Shown: positions 20,734 through 31,289 of the stretch, in pieces
How positions within the stretch are numbered: the first letter of the stretch is position 1
How the letters are laid out: each line of letters starts with the position of its first letter
Source: Diadophis punctatus similis
Taxonomy: Eukaryota; Chordata; Lepidosauria; Squamata; Dipsadidae
NCBI GenBank assembly: GCA_023053685.1
Contig: JALIGW010000010.1
Span: 11,173,919-11,237,918 of the forward strand
Reading direction: 5' to 3'
DNA length: 64,000 bases
The notes under the pieces: generated by a model
What the model was told of the DNA's origin: nothing
The model's input: only the letters and a program-made list of their open reading frames with translations
Databases searched by the model: none
Translations under genes and position numbers: made by a program

Positions 20734-23529
20734 AGGTCAATTGTCAACAAAGCCCCCCTGATACGTGATTTAATCACAGAGGAGGGGGCAGACCTGGTTT
20801 GTGTAACTGAGACCTGGCTGGGCCTGGAGGGGGGAGTAGCTCTCTCCGAGATATGCCCAGACGGATTCTCAGTGCAGCATCATTCCCGACCCCAGGGAAA
20901 GGGGGGAGGAGTCGCAATAATAACGCGCGGAAGTCTGCATCCTCATAGGATCCCTGCCCCGGAGATTGTTGGGTGTGAGACGCTCCTTCTGAAGTTGGAT
21001 TTAGGGGTACAGGTGGGCCTTTTCTTAACGTACCTGCCTCCCAGCTGCGTAAGTAAGGCCCTGCCTGAGCTGCTCGAGGAGGTAGCCGGCTTGGCAGTTG
21101 AGTTCCCTAGGCTTATGGTGCTGGGGGACTTCAACTTGCCATCTGCTGGTGAAACCTCTGGGGTAGCTCAGGAGTTCATGGATTCCATGACAACCATGGA
21201 CCTGACCCAAGTAATCCAGGGTCCGACTCATGAGGGTGGTTACACGCTCGACCTAGTGTTTCTTTCGGGGCAGTGGAGAGATGATCTGAAGATTAGGGAC
21301 ATAGTCATCACCCCACTGTCATGGTCAGATCATTTCCTACTGAGGTTGGATTTCGCAGCCCCACTCCTCCCCCGCAAGGAGGTGGGACCAACTAGGTGCT
21401 TCCGCCCCAGGCGCCTAATGGAGCCAGAAGGATTCCAGAGGGAACTTTGGGAAATACCTGAAACCCTGGTACACAATTCGGCTGACTGCTTGGCTGCTTG
21501 GAACACCGCAGCATCAGGGGCATTAGACCGAATTGCGCCTAAGCGACCTCTCCGCGGCAGTAGATCCCGGAAAGCTCCCTGGTTTACCGAGGAGCTCCGG
21601 GAGATGAAACGCCAGAAGAGACGTCTGGAGCGCCGCTGGAGAGCCAGCAAAACCGAGTCTGACCGAACACTATTAAGAATTTACATCAGATCTTATTTAG
21701 TGGCGATAGGGGTGGCAAAACGATCTTATTTTTCCGCTCTTATTGCATCCGCAGATTCTCGCCCAGCCGCCTTGTTTAGGGTGACTCGCTCCCTCCTTGC
21801 TAAAGGGGGGAGCGAGGAACACTTACAAGGCAGAGCTGAGGAATTCGCAGAGTTTCTGTCGGATAAAGTCGCTCAGATTCGGTCGAACCTGGACTCTGGC
21901 TGGGCAGAGTCCATAGAGTTGACAGGGGCAACTCTTAGTCCACCATTATGGGAAGAGTTTGGGCCTGTTTCTCCCGAAGATGTGGACAGAGCTGTGGGGG
22001 CGATGGGTACCTCCACCTGTTTATTGGACCCATGCCCCTCCTGGTTGGTCTCGGCCAGCAGAGTGGTGGCACGCGGCTGGATCCAGGCGGTGGTCACCGC
22101 TTCTTTGAGGGAGGGATCCGTACTGCAGTCGTTAAAAGCTGCGGTGGTGAGACCCCTCCTGAAGAAGCCTTCCCTGGATCCAGCTGATTTGAAGAACTAT
22201 CGTCCGGTCTCCAACTTACCCTTCTTGGGGAAAGTTGTGGAGAAGGTGGTGGTTACTCAGCTTCTGCAGCTTCTGGATGAAACAGATCATCTAGATCCTT
22301 ATCAGTCGTGTTTCAGGCACGGCTACAGTACAGAAACTGCCTTGGTCGCCCTGATGGATGATCTCTGGCGGGCCCGGGATGGGGGAAATTCCTCCATCCT
22401 GGTGCTACTTGACCTCTCAGCGGCTTTCGATACCATTGACCATGGTATCCTTCTGCATCGTCTCAGTCAGTTGGGGGTGGGAGGCACCGTTTTGCGGTGG
22501 TTCTCCTCTTATCTCGCCGATAGGATGCAGTCGGTGCTGGCAGGAGGGCAGAGATCGTCCCCTAGGCCCCTATCATGTGGGGTGCCTCAGGGGTCGGTTC
22601 TCTCGCCCATCCTGTTTAACATTTACATGAAACCGCTGGGGGAGATCATCCGCAGACATGGGGTGTATTTCCACCAGTACGCTGATGACACCCAGCTGTA
22701 CATCACCACCCCGTCTGACTTCAGTGAGGCAGTTGATGTAATGTGCCGGTGCCTGGACGACATTAAGATCTGGATGGGGAGGAACAGACTCAGACTTAAT
22801 CCCGACAAGACTGAGTGGCTTTGGATACTGCCTCCTAAGGACTATGACAACTGTCCCTCCTTGGCGTTCGAGGGAGCGAAACTGACCCCCTCAGATCAGG
22901 TCCGCAACTTGGGGGTCCTCCTAGATCCACAGCTAAAATTGGATCACCATCTTTCTGCTGTGGCTAGGGGGGCCTTTGCCCAGGTTCGCCTGGTGCACCA
23001 GTTGCGGCCATACTTGGAGAAGGAGGCTCTACTCACGGTCACTCATGCCCTTGTCACCTCGCGCTTGGACTACTGCAATGCGCTCTACATGGGGCTACCC
23101 TTGAAGAGTATCCGGAGACTTCAGCTGGTGCAAAATGCGGCTGCGCGTGCTGTGGTGGGTGTGCCAAGGTACACCCACGTGACACCTATACTCCGCCAGC
23201 TGCATTGGTTGCCCATCGGTCTCCGGGTCCAATTCAAGGTGTTGATCACCATCTTTAAAGCCCTTCATGGCTTAGGACCAGGTTATCTCCAGGATCGCAT
23301 TCTGCCTCACATTTCCCTTCGACCGGTTAGGGCCCACAGAGTTGGCCTCCTCCAGGTCCCGTCGGCCAAGCAATGCCGCCTGGCGGGCCCTAGGGGGAGA
23401 GCCTTCTCTGTGGCAGGCCCCGCGCTCTGGAACCAACTTCCCCCAGAGACCCAAACTATCCCCACTCTGCTGGCCTTCCGAAAAGCTGTTAAGACATGGC
23501 TTTTTCTGCAGGCTGGGGGTAGAGCTTAA
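20734..23529 (+). CDS. L2-a ORF2: endonuclease-reverse transcriptase, uninterrupted
   Basis: About 931 codons are open from the 5' truncation to a TAA at 23529; the first in-frame residues read RSIVNKAPLIRDLITEEGA. The endonuclease keeps VTETWLG, VLGDFNLPSAGE and SWSDHFLLRL. The RT keeps [49 protein letters not shown] and the catalytic YADD at 22678-22689, then the long C-terminal domain (HVTPILRQLHWLPIG). It nicks DNA and primes cDNA from the nick. Only the first residues and the 5' leader are missing, so there is no start codon of its own and no promoter. Confidence 0.93.
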   Translation, partial: RSIVNKAPLIRDLITEEGADLVCVTETWLGLEGGVALSEICPDGFSVQHHSRPQGKGGGVAIITRGSLHPHRIPAPEIVGCETLLLKLDLGVQVGLFLTYLPPSCVSKALPELLEEVAGLAVEFPRLMVLGDFNLPSAGETSGVAQEFMDSMTTMDLTQVIQGPTHEGGYTLDLVFLSGQWRDDLKIRDIVITPLSWSDHFLLRLDFAAPLLPRKEVGPTRCFRPRRLMEPEGFQRELWEIPETLVHNSADCLAAWNTAASGALDRIAPKRPLRGSRSRKAPWFTEELREMKRQKRRLERRWRASKTESDRTLLRIYIRSYLVAIGVAKRSYFSALIASADSRPAALFRVTRSLLAKGGSEEHLQGRAEEFAEFLSDKVAQIRSNLDSGWAESIELTGATLSPPLWEEFGPVSPEDVDRAVGAMGTSTCLLDPCPSWLVSASRVVARGWIQAVVTASLREGSVLQSLKAAVVRPLLKKPSLDPADLKNYRPVSNLPFLGKVVEKVVVTQLLQLLDETDHLDPYQSCFRHGYSTETALVALMDDLWRARDGGNSSILVLLDLSAAFDTIDHGILLHRLSQLGVGGTVLRWFSSYLADRMQSVLAGGQRSSPRPLSCGVPQGSVLSPILFNIYMKPLGEIIRRHGVYFHQYADDTQLYITTPSDFSEAVDVMCRCLDDIKIWMGRNRLRLNPDKTEWLWILPPKDYDNCPSLAFEGAKLTPSDQVRNLGVLLDPQLKLDHHLSAVARGAFAQVRLVHQLRPYLEKEALLTVTHALVTSRLDYCNALYMGLPLKSIRRLQLVQNAAARAVVGVPRYTHVTPILRQLHWLPIGLRVQFKVLITIFKALHGLGPGYLQDRILPHISLRPVRAHRVGLLQVPSAKQCRLAGPRGRAFSVAGPALWNQLPPETQTIPTLLAFRKAVKTWLFLQAGGRA

Positions 23530-23654
23530 TCCACTCGAGCTCACCCCAAGTATGTATGGTTGTTGAATGGGTATTGGACAATTTTAAATATTGTGTTTTT
23601 AATTTTTATATCTGTTTTTAATGTAATATTTATGAATTGGTTTCTTGTATTTTC

Positions 23655-23736
23655 TCTGTTGTACGTCGCCCTGAGTCCTTCGGGAGTTGGGCGGCATATA
23701 AGAAAACCAAAATAAATAAATAAATAAATAAATATG
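23655..23736 (+). other. L2-a 3' hairpin and AAATA tail
   Basis: The stem GCCGCCC/GGGCGGC-type sequence around CTTCGGGAG, followed by (AAATA)n, matches the 3' stem-loop that L2-type RTs recognise. The same end is seen near 25000, 29480, 51160 and, reversed, at 55845. The next 40 bases (23737-23776) are unassigned. Confidence 0.8.
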
Positions 23737-23776
23737 AATTCAAATCCTAAATACCTAAAGCTACAGACAAGATAAC

Positions 23777-24833
23777 CTTTCGATACCATTGACCATGGTA
23801 TCCTTCTGCATCGTCTCGGCGAGTTGGGAGTGGGAGGCACCGTTTTACGTGGTTCTCCTCTTATCTCGCCAACAGGATGCAGTCGGTGTTAGCAGGAGGG
23901 CAGAGGTCGTCTCCTAGGCCCCTGACCTGTGGGGTGCCGCAGGGTTCGGTCCTCTCGCCCATCCTGTTTAAAATTTACATGAAACCGCTGTGGCAGATCC
24001 TCCGCAGACACGGGGTGAGTTTTCAACAGTGTGCTGACGACACCCAGCTGTACATCACCACCCCGTCTCAATTCAGGGAGGCAGTTGATGTAATGTGCCG
24101 GTGCCTGGATGACATTAGGACCTGGATGGGGAGAAACAGACTCAAACTCAACCCCAATAAGACTGAGTGGCTGTGGATATTGCCTCTGAAGGACTATACC
24201 GACTGTCCCTCCTTGGTTCTTGAGGGAGAAAAATTAACTCCCTCGGAATGGGTTCGTAATTTGGGAGTCCTCCTAGATCCACAGCTAAAATTAGATCAGC
24301 TCCTTGAAGCTGTGACTAGAGGGGCTTTTGCACAGGTTTGCCTGGTGCACCAATTGCGACCATACTTGGAGAAGGAGGCTCTACTCACGGTCACTCACAC
24401 CCTTGTCACCTCCCGATTGGACTACTGCAATGCGCTCTACATGTGGCTACCCTTGAAGAGTATTCGGAGACTTCAACTGGTGCAAAATGCGGCTGCGCGT
24501 GCTGTGGTGGGTGTTTCAAGATACACCCATGTAACACCTATACTCCGCCAGCTGCACTGGCTGCCCATTGGTCTCCGGGTACAATTCAAGGTGTTGATCA
24601 TCATCTTTAAAGCCCTACTTGGCTTAGGACCAGGCTATCTCCGGGACCGCATCCTACCTCATACTTTCCTTCGACCAGTTAGGTCCCACAGAGTGGGCCT
24701 CCTCCAGTTCCCGTCAGCCAAACAGTGCCGACTGGCTGGGCCTAGGGGGAGGGCCTTCTCTGTAGGGGCCCCTGCTCTCTGGAACCAACTTCCCCCAGAG
24801 ATCCGAATCACCCCCATCCTGCTGGCCTTCTGA
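23777..24833 (+). pseudogene. L2-b ORF2, C-terminal RT part
   Basis: From 23877 an open frame of 318 codons encodes [17 protein letters not shown], then the catalytic box in the altered form CADDTQLY, followed by the C-terminal domain as far as TPILLAF, where a TGA (24833) replaces the usual Arg codon. Upstream of 23877 a one-base loss in the DHGILLHRL..WFSSYL region shifts the frame. Confidence 0.88.
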
Positions 24834-25036
24834 AAAGCCATTACGACATGGCTCTTCCTGCAGGCGGGGTGATTTTGAGACGACCTGCATCTGACGTCTC
24901 CCCCATGTATGTACGATGGTATGTGTCTTTTTAAAATTGTTTTAAAGTGTTTTTAATGATTTGTTTGTTGTTCTCTAAAATGTTGTACGCCACCCTGAGT
25001 CCTGAGGGAGTAGGGTGGCATAGAAGAACCTCAAAT

Positions 25037-25201
<165 letters not shown>

Positions 25202-25237
25202 AACCAACCCAGCCAGTGCAATTACAGAAGGTTGGGA

Positions 25238-25325
25238 CTTGGAGGCTAGCTCCAACCTATGAGAATGGACGTCTCAGGTAAGTACAATGTCTCATTCTCC
25301 ATAGTGGGTGGAGCTAGCCTCCAAG
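25238..25325. repeat. DIRS terminal palindrome (inverted repeat / internal complementary region)
   Basis: CTTGGAGGCTAGCTCCA (25238-25254) and its exact complement (25309-25325) enclose a spacer whose edges also pair (GAGAATG/CATTCTC). DIRS elements carry such sequence where the terminal repeat meets the internal complementary region used to close the circle. A related arm occurs at 20476-20535. Confidence 0.7.
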
Positions 25326-25346
25326 GATGGGACATACCAAAGTAAT

Positions 25347-26203
25347 TCAGTCCCTAGGGTGGGCCTCCTGACACTGGCTGGGACCCCCACCATCCATTGT
25401 TACCTGTTGTAAGACCCTGCGCCCAAAGTCAGCCTCCTGGGAGGCGAAAGCGTCCAGTCTATAGTGCCGAATGAACGGCAATACAATCTCCTGGTCTCTA
25501 TGGAAGTATGAGTTTACCTTCGGCAGGAAGGTAGGGTCCAACCTCAATACTACCCTATCCTGGTGGAAAACACACAGGTCGCTTCTCACCGATAGGGCTG
25601 CCAGTTCGGAGATGTGGCAGGCAGATGTAACAGCCACCAAGAACACAACCTTGTAGGTGAGATGAGCTAGTGAAGCAGATTGTAATGGCTCAAAGGGACT
25701 GCCTATGAGAGCAAGGAGTACCTTGGACAAGCCCCAGGTAGGGTACCTATGTATCACAGGCAGACAGCAGTTGACCGCATCCTTGAGGAACCTGTGGATC
25801 AGGGGATGAGCTGACAAGGATCCCTGGGATGCACAGGACAAGACAGTGGACAAGGCCGCAACCTGGCATTGGAGGGTACTAGGGGAAAGTCCTTTAGCTA
25901 ACCCCTGGCAAAGGAACTGGAGGACATTGATGATGGATAAGTCCACAGGGGAATACCCCTCCCGGGCGCACCATGTACAGAAGGCCCGCCAGGTGGCCAA
26001 ATAGATATGTTGTGTGGACGGCCTCCTAGAGTCCAGCATAACCTCCACCATGTCCTCTGGGACCAGTCGGCACCTCAGAATGAGCTGCTCAAGTGCCAGG
26101 CGGTCAGTTGCAACCAGCGTGGCTCTGGATGCTGGACTGACCCCTGGGCAAGTGACCACTCTGTTGGAGGGATCCTCCAAGGGGGTGAAACTGACAGAGA
26201 GAC
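25347..26203 (-). pseudogene. DIRS tyrosine recombinase, internally deleted
   Basis: About 278 codons. The N-terminal core-binding part reads MVEVMLDSRRPSTQHIYLATW, and the catalytic part has FLVAVTSACHISELAALSV, where DIRS recombinases normally have an Arg (ARRVSEL-type), then LRLDPTFLPKVNSYF. It then jumps to FIRHYRLDAFASQEADFGRR, which carries the likely catalytic Tyr in HYRLD. The segment with the HXXR box appears deleted. This enzyme would integrate the circular DNA copy; loss of the Arg and the middle makes it inactive. Confidence 0.78.
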
Positions 26204-26208
26204 CAGAT

Positions 26209-26284
<76 letters not shown>

Positions 26285-26292
26285 TAAATAAA

Positions 26293-29200
26293 GGAGGGGG
26301 ACCAGCAGGGAGGGGGAGGAGGTCTCTGGTGGGAGCGAGAGCCGGAACATCTCGGTCATAATGGAAAGAGGCAGATATGGCGGCAGCAGAGAGGTGGGCC
26401 GCTCTCGGGGAAGAAGACCTTGCTGTTTACAAGCGATCCCTTGTTCCGGCCCCTCCGATCCGGTTCCATCTTGCTCAACCCAGATACCTGGCAACCAGGG
26501 TTTTCAGGGCCCTGGGCTCAGGATGATGCTGCTCAACGCCAGGTCAATTATCAACAAAGCCCCCCTGATATGTGATTTAATCACAGATGAGGGGGCAGAC
26601 CTGGTTTGTGTTACCGAGACCTGGCTGGGCCAGGAGGGGGGAGTAGCTCTCTCCGAGATATGCCCAGCTGGCTTCTCGGTGCAGCATCATTCTCGACCCC
26701 AGGGAAGGGGGGGAGGAGTGGCAATAATAACGCGCGGAAATCTGCATCCTTGTAGGATCCCTGCCCCGGAGATTGTTGGGTGTGAGACGCTCCTTCTGAA
26801 GTTGGACTTAGGGGTACAGGTGGGCCTTTTCTTAACATACCTGCCTCCCAGCTACGTAAGTAAGGCCCTGCCTGAGCTGCTCAAGGCAGTAGCCAGCTTG
26901 GCAGTTGAGTTCCCTAGGCTTATGGTGCTGGGGCACTTCAACTTGCCATCTGCTGGCGAAACCTCTGGGATAGCTCAGGAGTTCATGGATTCCATGACAA
27001 CCATGGACCTGACCCAAGTAATCCAGGGTCCGACTCATGAGGGTGGTCACACGCTCGACCTAGTGTTTCTTTCGGGGCAGTGGAGAGATGATCTGAAGAT
27101 AAGGGATATAGTCATCACCCCACTGTCATGGTCAGATCATTTCCTACTGAGGTTAGATTTCGCAGCCCCATTCCTCCCCCGCAGGGAGGCGGGACCGACT
27201 AGGTGGTTCCGCCCCAGGCGCCTAATGGAGCCAGAAGGATTCCAGAGGGAACTTGGGGAAATACCTGAAACCCTGGTACACAATTCGGCTGACTCCCTGG
27301 TGGCCGCTTGGAACACCGCAGCATCAGGGGCTTTAGACCGAATTGCGCCTAAGCGACCTCTCCGCGGCAGTGGATCCCGGAAAGCTCCCTGGTTTACCGA
27401 GGAGCTCCGGGAGATGAAATGCCAGAAGAGACATCTGGAGCGCCGCTGGAGGGCCAGCAAAACCGAATCTGACCGAACACTATTAAGAATTTACATCAGA
27501 TCTTATTTAGTGGCGATAAGGGCGGCAAAACGATCCTATTTTTCCGCTCTTATTGCGTCCGCAGATTCTCGTCCAGCCGCCTTGTTTAGGGTGACTCGCT
27601 CCCTCCTTGCAAAAGGGGGGGAGCGAGGAACACTTACAAGGCAGAGCTGAGGAATTCGCTGAGTTTCTGTCGGATAAAGTCGCTCAGATTCGGTCGAACC
27701 TGGACGTTGGCAGGGCAGAGTCCATAGAGGTGACGGGGGCAAGTCTTAGTCCACGATTATGGGAAGAGTTTGGGCCTGTTTCGAGGATGTGGACAGGGCT
27801 GTGGGAGCGATGGGTACCTCCACCTGTTTATTGGACCCGTGCCCCTCCTGGCTGATCTCGGCCAGCAGGGTGGTGGCACGCGGCTGGATCCAGGCGGTGG
27901 TCACCGCTTCTTTGAGGGAGGGATCCGTACCGCAGTCGTTAAAAGCTGCGGTGGTGCGACCCCTCCTGAAGAAGCCTTCCCTGGATCCAGCTGACTTGAA
28001 GAACTATCGTCCGGTCTCCAACTTACCTTTTTTAGGGAAAGTTGTGGAGAAGGTGGTGGTTACTCAGCTTCTGCAGCTCCTGGATGAAACAGATCATCTA
28101 GATCCTTATCAGTCGGGTTTCAGGCGCGGTTACAGTACAGAAACTGCCTTGGTCGCTCTGATGGATGATCTCTGGCGGGCCCGGGATGGGGGGAACTCCT
28201 CCATCCTGGTGCTACTTGACCTCTCAGTGGCTTTCGATACCATCGACCATGGTATCCTTCTGCATCGTCTCGGTCAGTTGGGGGTGGGAGGCACCGTTTT
28301 GCGGTGGTTCTCCTCTTATCTCACCGATAGGATGCAGTCGGTGCTGGCAGGAGGGCAGAGATCGTCCCCTAGGCTCCTATCATGTGGGGTGCCTCAGGGG
28401 TCGGTTCTCTTGCCCATCCTGTTCAACATCTACATGAAACCGCTGGGTGAGATCATTCGCAGACATGGGGTGTGTTTCCATCAGTACGCTGATGACACCC
28501 AGCTGTACATCACCACCCCGTCTGACTTCAGTGAGGCAGTTGATGTAATGTGCCAGTGCCTGAACGACGTTAAGATCTGGATGGGGAGGAACAGACTCAG
28601 ACTTAATCCCGACAAGACTGAGTGGCTGTGGATATTGCCTCCTAAGGACCATGACAACTGTCCCTCCTTGGTCTTTGAGGGAGCGAAACTGACTCCCTCG
28701 GACCAGGCCCGCAACTTGGGGGTCCTCCTAGATCCACAGCTAAAATTGGAACATCATCTTTCTGCTGTGGCTAGTGGGGACTTTGCACAGGTTCGCCTGG
28801 TGCACCAGTTGCGGCCATACCTGGAGAAGGAGGCTCTACTCACGGTCACTCATGCCCTTGTCACCTCTCGTTTGGACTACTGCAATGCGCTCTACATGGG
28901 GCTACCCTTGAAGAGTATCCGGAGACTTCAGTTGGTGCAATATGCGGCTGCGCGTGCTGTGGTGGGTGTGCCAAGGTACACCCACGTGACACCGATACTC
29001 CGCCAGCTGCACTGGTTGCCCATCAGTCTCCGGGTCCAATTCAAGGTGTTGATCACCATCTTCAAAGCCCTTCATGGCTTAGGACCAGGCTATCTTCGGG
29101 ACCGCATTCTGCCTCATATTTCCCTTCGACTGGTTAGGGCCCACAGAGTTGGCCTCCTCCAGGTCCCATCGGCCAAGCAATGCCAGCTGGCGGGCCCTAG

Positions 29201-29555
29201 GGGGAGAGCCTTCTCTGTGGCTGGCCCCGCGCTCTGGAACCAACTTCCCCCAGAGACCCGAATTATCCCCACCCTGCTGGCCTTCCGAAAAGCCGTTAAG
29301 ACATGGCTTTTCCTGCAGGCAGGGGGTAGAGCTTAATCCATCCGAGCTCACCCCCGAGTATGGTTGTTGAATGGTTGCTGATGTCTTTTTTATACGGTAT
29401 TTTTAAATTTTATATTGCTTTTAATTAATATTTATTATTGGTTTATTCTTGTATTTTTCTCTGTTGTACGCCGCCCTGAGTCCTTCGGGAGTTGGGCGGC
29501 ATATAAGAATACCAAATAAATAAAAATAAAATAAATAAAATAAATAAAATAAATA
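26293..29555 (+). mobile_element. L2-c: L2-like LINE, lacking most of the 5' leader
   Basis: Starts with the end of the family 5' leader (GGAGGGGGACCAGCAGGGAGG, compare 48020 in L2-d) and runs to the 3' hairpin near 29475 and an AAAT tail. It sits within an ATTT/AAAT stretch, so no target duplication can be read. Confidence 0.88.
26361..29336 (+). pseudogene. L2-c ORF2: endonuclease-reverse transcriptase, two frameshifts
   Basis: The frame from 26361 covers the upstream linker and the endonuclease (VTETWLGQEG, VLGHFNLPSAGE with Asp changed to His, SWSDHFLL). An extra G in a G-run at about 27616 shifts it, and a 4-base loss at about 27782 shifts it again. From 27759 the RT is open to 29336, with [27 protein letters not shown] and the catalytic YADDTQLY. 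Compared with L2-a, the loss of the catalytic GDFN Asp would by itself disable the nuclease. Confidence 0.92.
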
Positions 29556-29720
29556 AATTTATTTATTTATTTATTTTATTTTATTTAAATGGATTTCTAT
29601 GCCGCCCAACTCCCAGGGGACTCTGGGCGGCTCACAACATATCAGAATCCATTCCACAGTATAAAAAATACAAAAATTAAAAAGTACAAAAATTAAAAAG
29701 AGTATCTCACATTCACAGAT

Positions 29721-31289
29721 CGGCATACCAGGCTCTCCTAGGCCAATGGGGGGCCAGGAGGACCACCTCAGCCCTCTCCTCTAGCAGCTTTCTGATCACC
29801 CTGGGGATCACTGGAATGGGGGGGGAACGCGTACAGCAAACCCTGAGGCCATGGGCAGCGAAGAGCGTCCATTCCCTCTGCCCCGTGAGTCCACTACCTG
29901 GTCATGAACCTGGGCAGTTGAGCATTCCCCAGGGTGGCGAACAGATCCATGACAGACAGACCGAAGTGTCCCACCAGCTGCTGGAAGAGATCTGGGTGGA
30001 GGCTCCATTCCGCCGGGTAGATCTGATGCCAGCTGAGCCAGTCTGCCCTCATATTGCTCACCCCGGAGATGTGCTCTGCGGAGAGTGACAGTAAGTTCTG
30101 TTCTGCCCAGAGTCCCAACTGCATGGCCTCTGACATCAGCTGCCTGGACATGGTCCCCCCCCTGCTGATTTATATGGGCCTTGGTGGCCACATTGTCCAT
30201 AAGTACCAGCACATGCTGGTTGGCCAGGAGGGGTCTGAACTGCTGTAGGGCAAGAGACACTGCACCGAGCTCTAAGAGGTTTATGCTTAGAGCAGCCTCT
30301 GTCTGTGACCAGGTGCCCTGGGCCACCTGAGACCCTGCGTGGGCCCCCACCCCAGCGTGCTGGCGTCCGTGGTCACGGTGATCTGATGCAGGTACAGGAA
30401 GCAAGTGCCCTTGTGGATTGCTGTTGTTGTCCACCACCGAAGCGACCCTCTGACCGAAAGCAGGAGCCTCACCCTGGCTGGTGAGGTGGTGCGTCCTAGA
30501 CGCTGGAAAGGGAAAAGAAACCATTGAAGGTCCCTGGAGTGAAAGTGAGCCCATGGGGTGATGTGGATGGCCGAGATCATCTTGCCCAGGAGGGAGGACA
30601 AGGTTCAGAGGAACCGATGTTTGGTGCAGAACTTGCTGTGCTAAGTCCAATATGTTGTCCCTCCTCTCCTGGGACAGGTACACATTACACTCCAGGGAGT
30701 CAATAATGGCCCCCAAATGAATGATCCTGGTGGAGGGAATGAGTTGGCTCTTGTCTCTGTTGACCAAGAAGTCATGGTGACTGAGCGTATCAAGCACTAC
30801 CTGGACGTCTCCCTCTGCCTGGGACAGAGAGGCAGGTTGGATGAGTATGTCATCCAGGTAGCACTGGACCCTTATGGGGATAGACCGCAGGTGAGCAGTC
30901 AAGGTGGCCAAGACCTTGCTAAATACCCTTGGCACTGAGGATAAGCCGAAGGGAAGGGCCCTGTATTCATAATGCACCCCTGCATAGCAAAACCGTAAGT
31001 ATTGGCGATGGGATGGCCGAATTGGGATGTGGAGGTAATCCTAAGAGAGATCTATGGATGTGAGTAGTTCTCCCTTCCTAATACTTGCCAGAATTGATTT
31101 CAGGGTGTGCATCTTGAATTTCTTATGGACTATGTACTTGTTAAGACACTTGAGGTCTAAAATGGCTCTCCACCTGCCCGAGGATTTTGGCACTATAAAC
31201 AAAATGGAATAGAAGCCCTGCCCCTGTTGGTCCTCAGGCACCTGCTGAATGGCAAGAATGTCCAGCAGGTGCTGGATGGCCTCATTCAT
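29721..31289 (-). pseudogene. DIRS reverse transcriptase and RNase H
   Basis: The RT starts with IVPKSSGRWRAILDLKCLNKYI at about 31180, then, after a frameshift near 31040, YRALPFGLSSVPRVFSKVL and the catalytic CYLDDILIQ at about 30860. RNase H follows with VTTDASTLGWG in one frame and LELGAVSLALQQF, VLVMDN-type sequence in another. The C-terminal tail (FPPIPVIPRVI, VVLLAPHWP, AWYADL) reaches 29721. At least three frameshifts are present near 31040, 30550 and 30150. The domain order and the short motifs fit DIRS1-like pol. Confidence 0.85.

Larger units (their letters stand above)
20731..23736 (+). mobile_element. L2-a: 5'-truncated L2-like LINE with open ORF2
   Basis: About 3 kb starting inside the endonuclease gene and ending with the family 3' hairpin (GCCCTGAGTCCTTCGGGAG..GGGCGGC) and an AAATA tail. 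Four relatives occur in the window. The RT type (LLDLSAAFDTIDHGILL, YADDTQLY) places it in the L2 branch of the CR1/L2 group; the exact family name needs a library search. Confidence 0.9.
26209..29715 (-). mobile_element. L2-like 3'-end fragment, split in its ATTT tail
   Basis: The body is 29556-29715 on the - strand: GAGCCGCCCAGAGTCCCC..GTTGGGCGGCATAG followed by AAATAAAT. The rest of its tail is the (ATTT)n at 26209-26285, the two being separated by L2-c. CAGAT flanks the whole at 26204-26208 and 29716-29720 and is a plausible short target duplication in DIRS. No coding sequence. Confidence 0.7.
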
